Notes under the pieces: generated by a model
The model's input: only the letters and a program-made list of their open reading frames with translations
Database searches by the model: none
Told to the model about the DNA's origin: nothing
Shown: in pieces, positions 16,637-17,637 of the stretch
How positions within the stretch are numbered: the first letter of the stretch is position 1
Layout of the letters: each line of letters starts with the position of its first letter
Assembly (NCBI GenBank): GCA_009885595.1
Contig: VFKJ01000104.1
Location: forward strand, 1-17,637
DNA from: Myxococcales bacterium
GTDB lineage: Bacteria; Myxococcota; Myxococcia; Myxococcales; Myxococcaceae
Reading direction: 5' to 3'
DNA: 17,637 bases
Program-made: the position numbers and the translations under genes

Positions 16637-17637
16637 ATGGGTTCGATGATCGTCGCCAGGAGCGGTACTGAGCAGCACCACGCACTTCAGACCCTGCCAG
16701 GCGACGAAGTTCGCCAGGTGATGTGGCGCTTCGAAGAACGCTACGACCTGCAGATGCTGGTGCAGGCCGCGCGCTCCGCGGCCCGCGGGCCGGTGGCGCG
16801 GCTGGTGGCCGAGGGAGCGCGCAACTCCCACGACTGGACCGATCAGAAGGGCGCGATGCTCGCGGTCTTCGACGAGGCCGGGCTCACCTCGCTGGGCGCC
16901 GACCCCGAGCACGGCGGGCTGATCGACGGCCCCAAGAACCTCGCCCTCGCGCTGGCCGCCTTCGAGATGGCCTGGGTCGACGGCGGCGCCGCCACGGGCG
17001 GCATGGCCGGGCACCTGGCGCTGGCGCCGATCCACGAGCGGGGCACGCCTGAGCAGAAGCAGCTGTACGCCTCGCGCACCATGCCGCTGAAGCCGGGCGA
17101 AGACCGCAAGGTCTGGCGCGGCGCCTTCGCGCTCACCGAGCCGCTGCCCTACGTGGGCGTCGACACCAACACGCTCTCCGGGAAGCTGAGCGTGTCGGCG
17201 TGGGAGAAGGACCAGCAGCCGATGCTGCAGGTGGAGAAGCGCGGCCGCTTCATCACCAACATGGGCTTCGCCAACTTCGTCACCGCCGCGGTGGGCTCGG
17301 GCGATCCGCGCATCAAGGGCAGCTGCATGGTGATCCTCGAAGACGGCGACCCCGGCACCTTCGATCGCGGCGCGCCCACGCGGAAGCTGGTGCACCAGCT
17401 CTCCTCGACCAACGATCCCGTGTTCAGCCTCAAGGTGCCCGCCGATCGCATCGTGGGCGGCTACACCGTCAAGGACGGCGTCATCATCCCCAACTTCGAT
17501 CACAGCGAGGTGATCGCCGCGGTCTTCCGCCGCACCCGGGTGACGGTCGGCCTGATGACCGCCGCCAAGCTCCTCTCCGTGGTGGAGCCCATCATCCGCT
17601 ACGGGCGCGGCCGTTTCCGCGGCGGAGAGATGGGCAC
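16637..17637 (+). CDS. Acyl-CoA dehydrogenase-like flavoprotein, N-terminal part (cut by window end)
   Basis: 333 codons are open to the window edge with no stop. The start is ATG 16637 with aggaagg-like agggagg four bases ahead; ATG 16646 in the same frame is the alternative. The order of segments is that of the ACAD family: helical N-domain, the DPEHGGLIDGP region, GGAATGGMAGHLALAPI, the flavin-contact strand FALTEP (164-169), FITNMGFANF (from 205), then the start of the C-terminal helical domain (RRTRVTVGLMTAAKLLSVVE). The usual TEPxAGSD motif reads TEPLPYVGVD, so the flavin-contact loop is divergent. It would oxidise an acyl-CoA at alpha-beta with FAD and pass electrons to ETF. It is separated from the polyketide locus by the kinase, so a link is speculative. 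Confidence 0.85.
   Translation, partial: MGSMIVARSGTEQHHALQTLPGDEVRQVMWRFEERYDLQMLVQAARSAARGPVARLVAEGARNSHDWTDQKGAMLAVFDEAGLTSLGADPEHGGLIDGPKNLALALAAFEMAWVDGGAATGGMAGHLALAPIHERGTPEQKQLYASRTMPLKPGEDRKVWRGAFALTEPLPYVGVDTNTLSGKLSVSAWEKDQQPMLQVEKRGRFITNMGFANFVTAAVGSGDPRIKGSCMVILEDGDPGTFDRGAPTRKLVHQLSSTNDPVFSLKVPADRIVGGYTVKDGVIIPNFDHSEVIAAVFRRTRVTVGLMTAAKLLSVVEPIIRYGRGRFRGGEMG

Overview
The window reads as chromosomal DNA of a GC-rich deltaproteobacterial lineage, most likely a myxobacterium (Myxococcota). Signs of this are the strong preference for G or C at third codon positions in every convincing gene, a large membrane-anchored Ser/Thr kinase with a TPR C-terminus, a small exported Cys-containing protein of a common myxobacterial style, and a hybrid lipid/polyketide locus. 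The assignment is an inference from gene content; no marker gene is present.

Region 1 (1-403) is noncoding as far as can be told and visibly richer in A/T than the rest. It holds two copies of the palindrome GAGCA-N6-TGCTC, a long inverted repeat, and a possible promoter just ahead of the first gene. Region 2 (404-10425) is the core of the window: four genes on the plus strand, separated by only 30 to 58 bases. They encode a fatty acyl-AMP ligase, a stand-alone acyl carrier protein, a 2281-residue polyketide synthase with domain order KS-AT-ACP-KR-DH plus a C-terminal PLP-dependent alpha-oxoamine synthase (AOS), and a SAM methyltransferase of the cyclopropane-synthase/coclaurine N-methyltransferase family. 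The simplest reading is as follows. The ligase adenylates a fatty acid and loads it on the small carrier protein. The synthase adds malonate, reduces and dehydrates. The AOS domain then condenses the 2-enoyl chain with an amino acid, losing CO2 and releasing an alpha-aminoketone, which the methyltransferase modifies. If the amino acid is serine, the product has the skeleton of a 3-keto-4-ene sphingoid base, reached by a polyketide route.

Region 3 (10439-12569) begins with a 24-bp perfect palindrome of the REP type. It continues with an unrecognised putative lipoprotein and a DUF1801 protein on the plus strand, facing a small exported protein on the minus strand. Region 4 (12617-13509) is a VapB/VapC-type toxin-antitoxin pair behind a palindromic operator candidate, followed by a 56-residue Lys/Pro-rich ORF that overlaps vapC by ATGA. 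Region 5 (13510-16473, minus) is the kinase-TPR protein, which ends base to base against the small ORF. Region 6 (16637 to the window end) is the start of an acyl-CoA dehydrogenase-like gene, cut by the window edge.

A 20-bp repeat occurs twice in opposite orientation inside the synthase gene. Both copies lie in interdomain linkers and are read through in frame.
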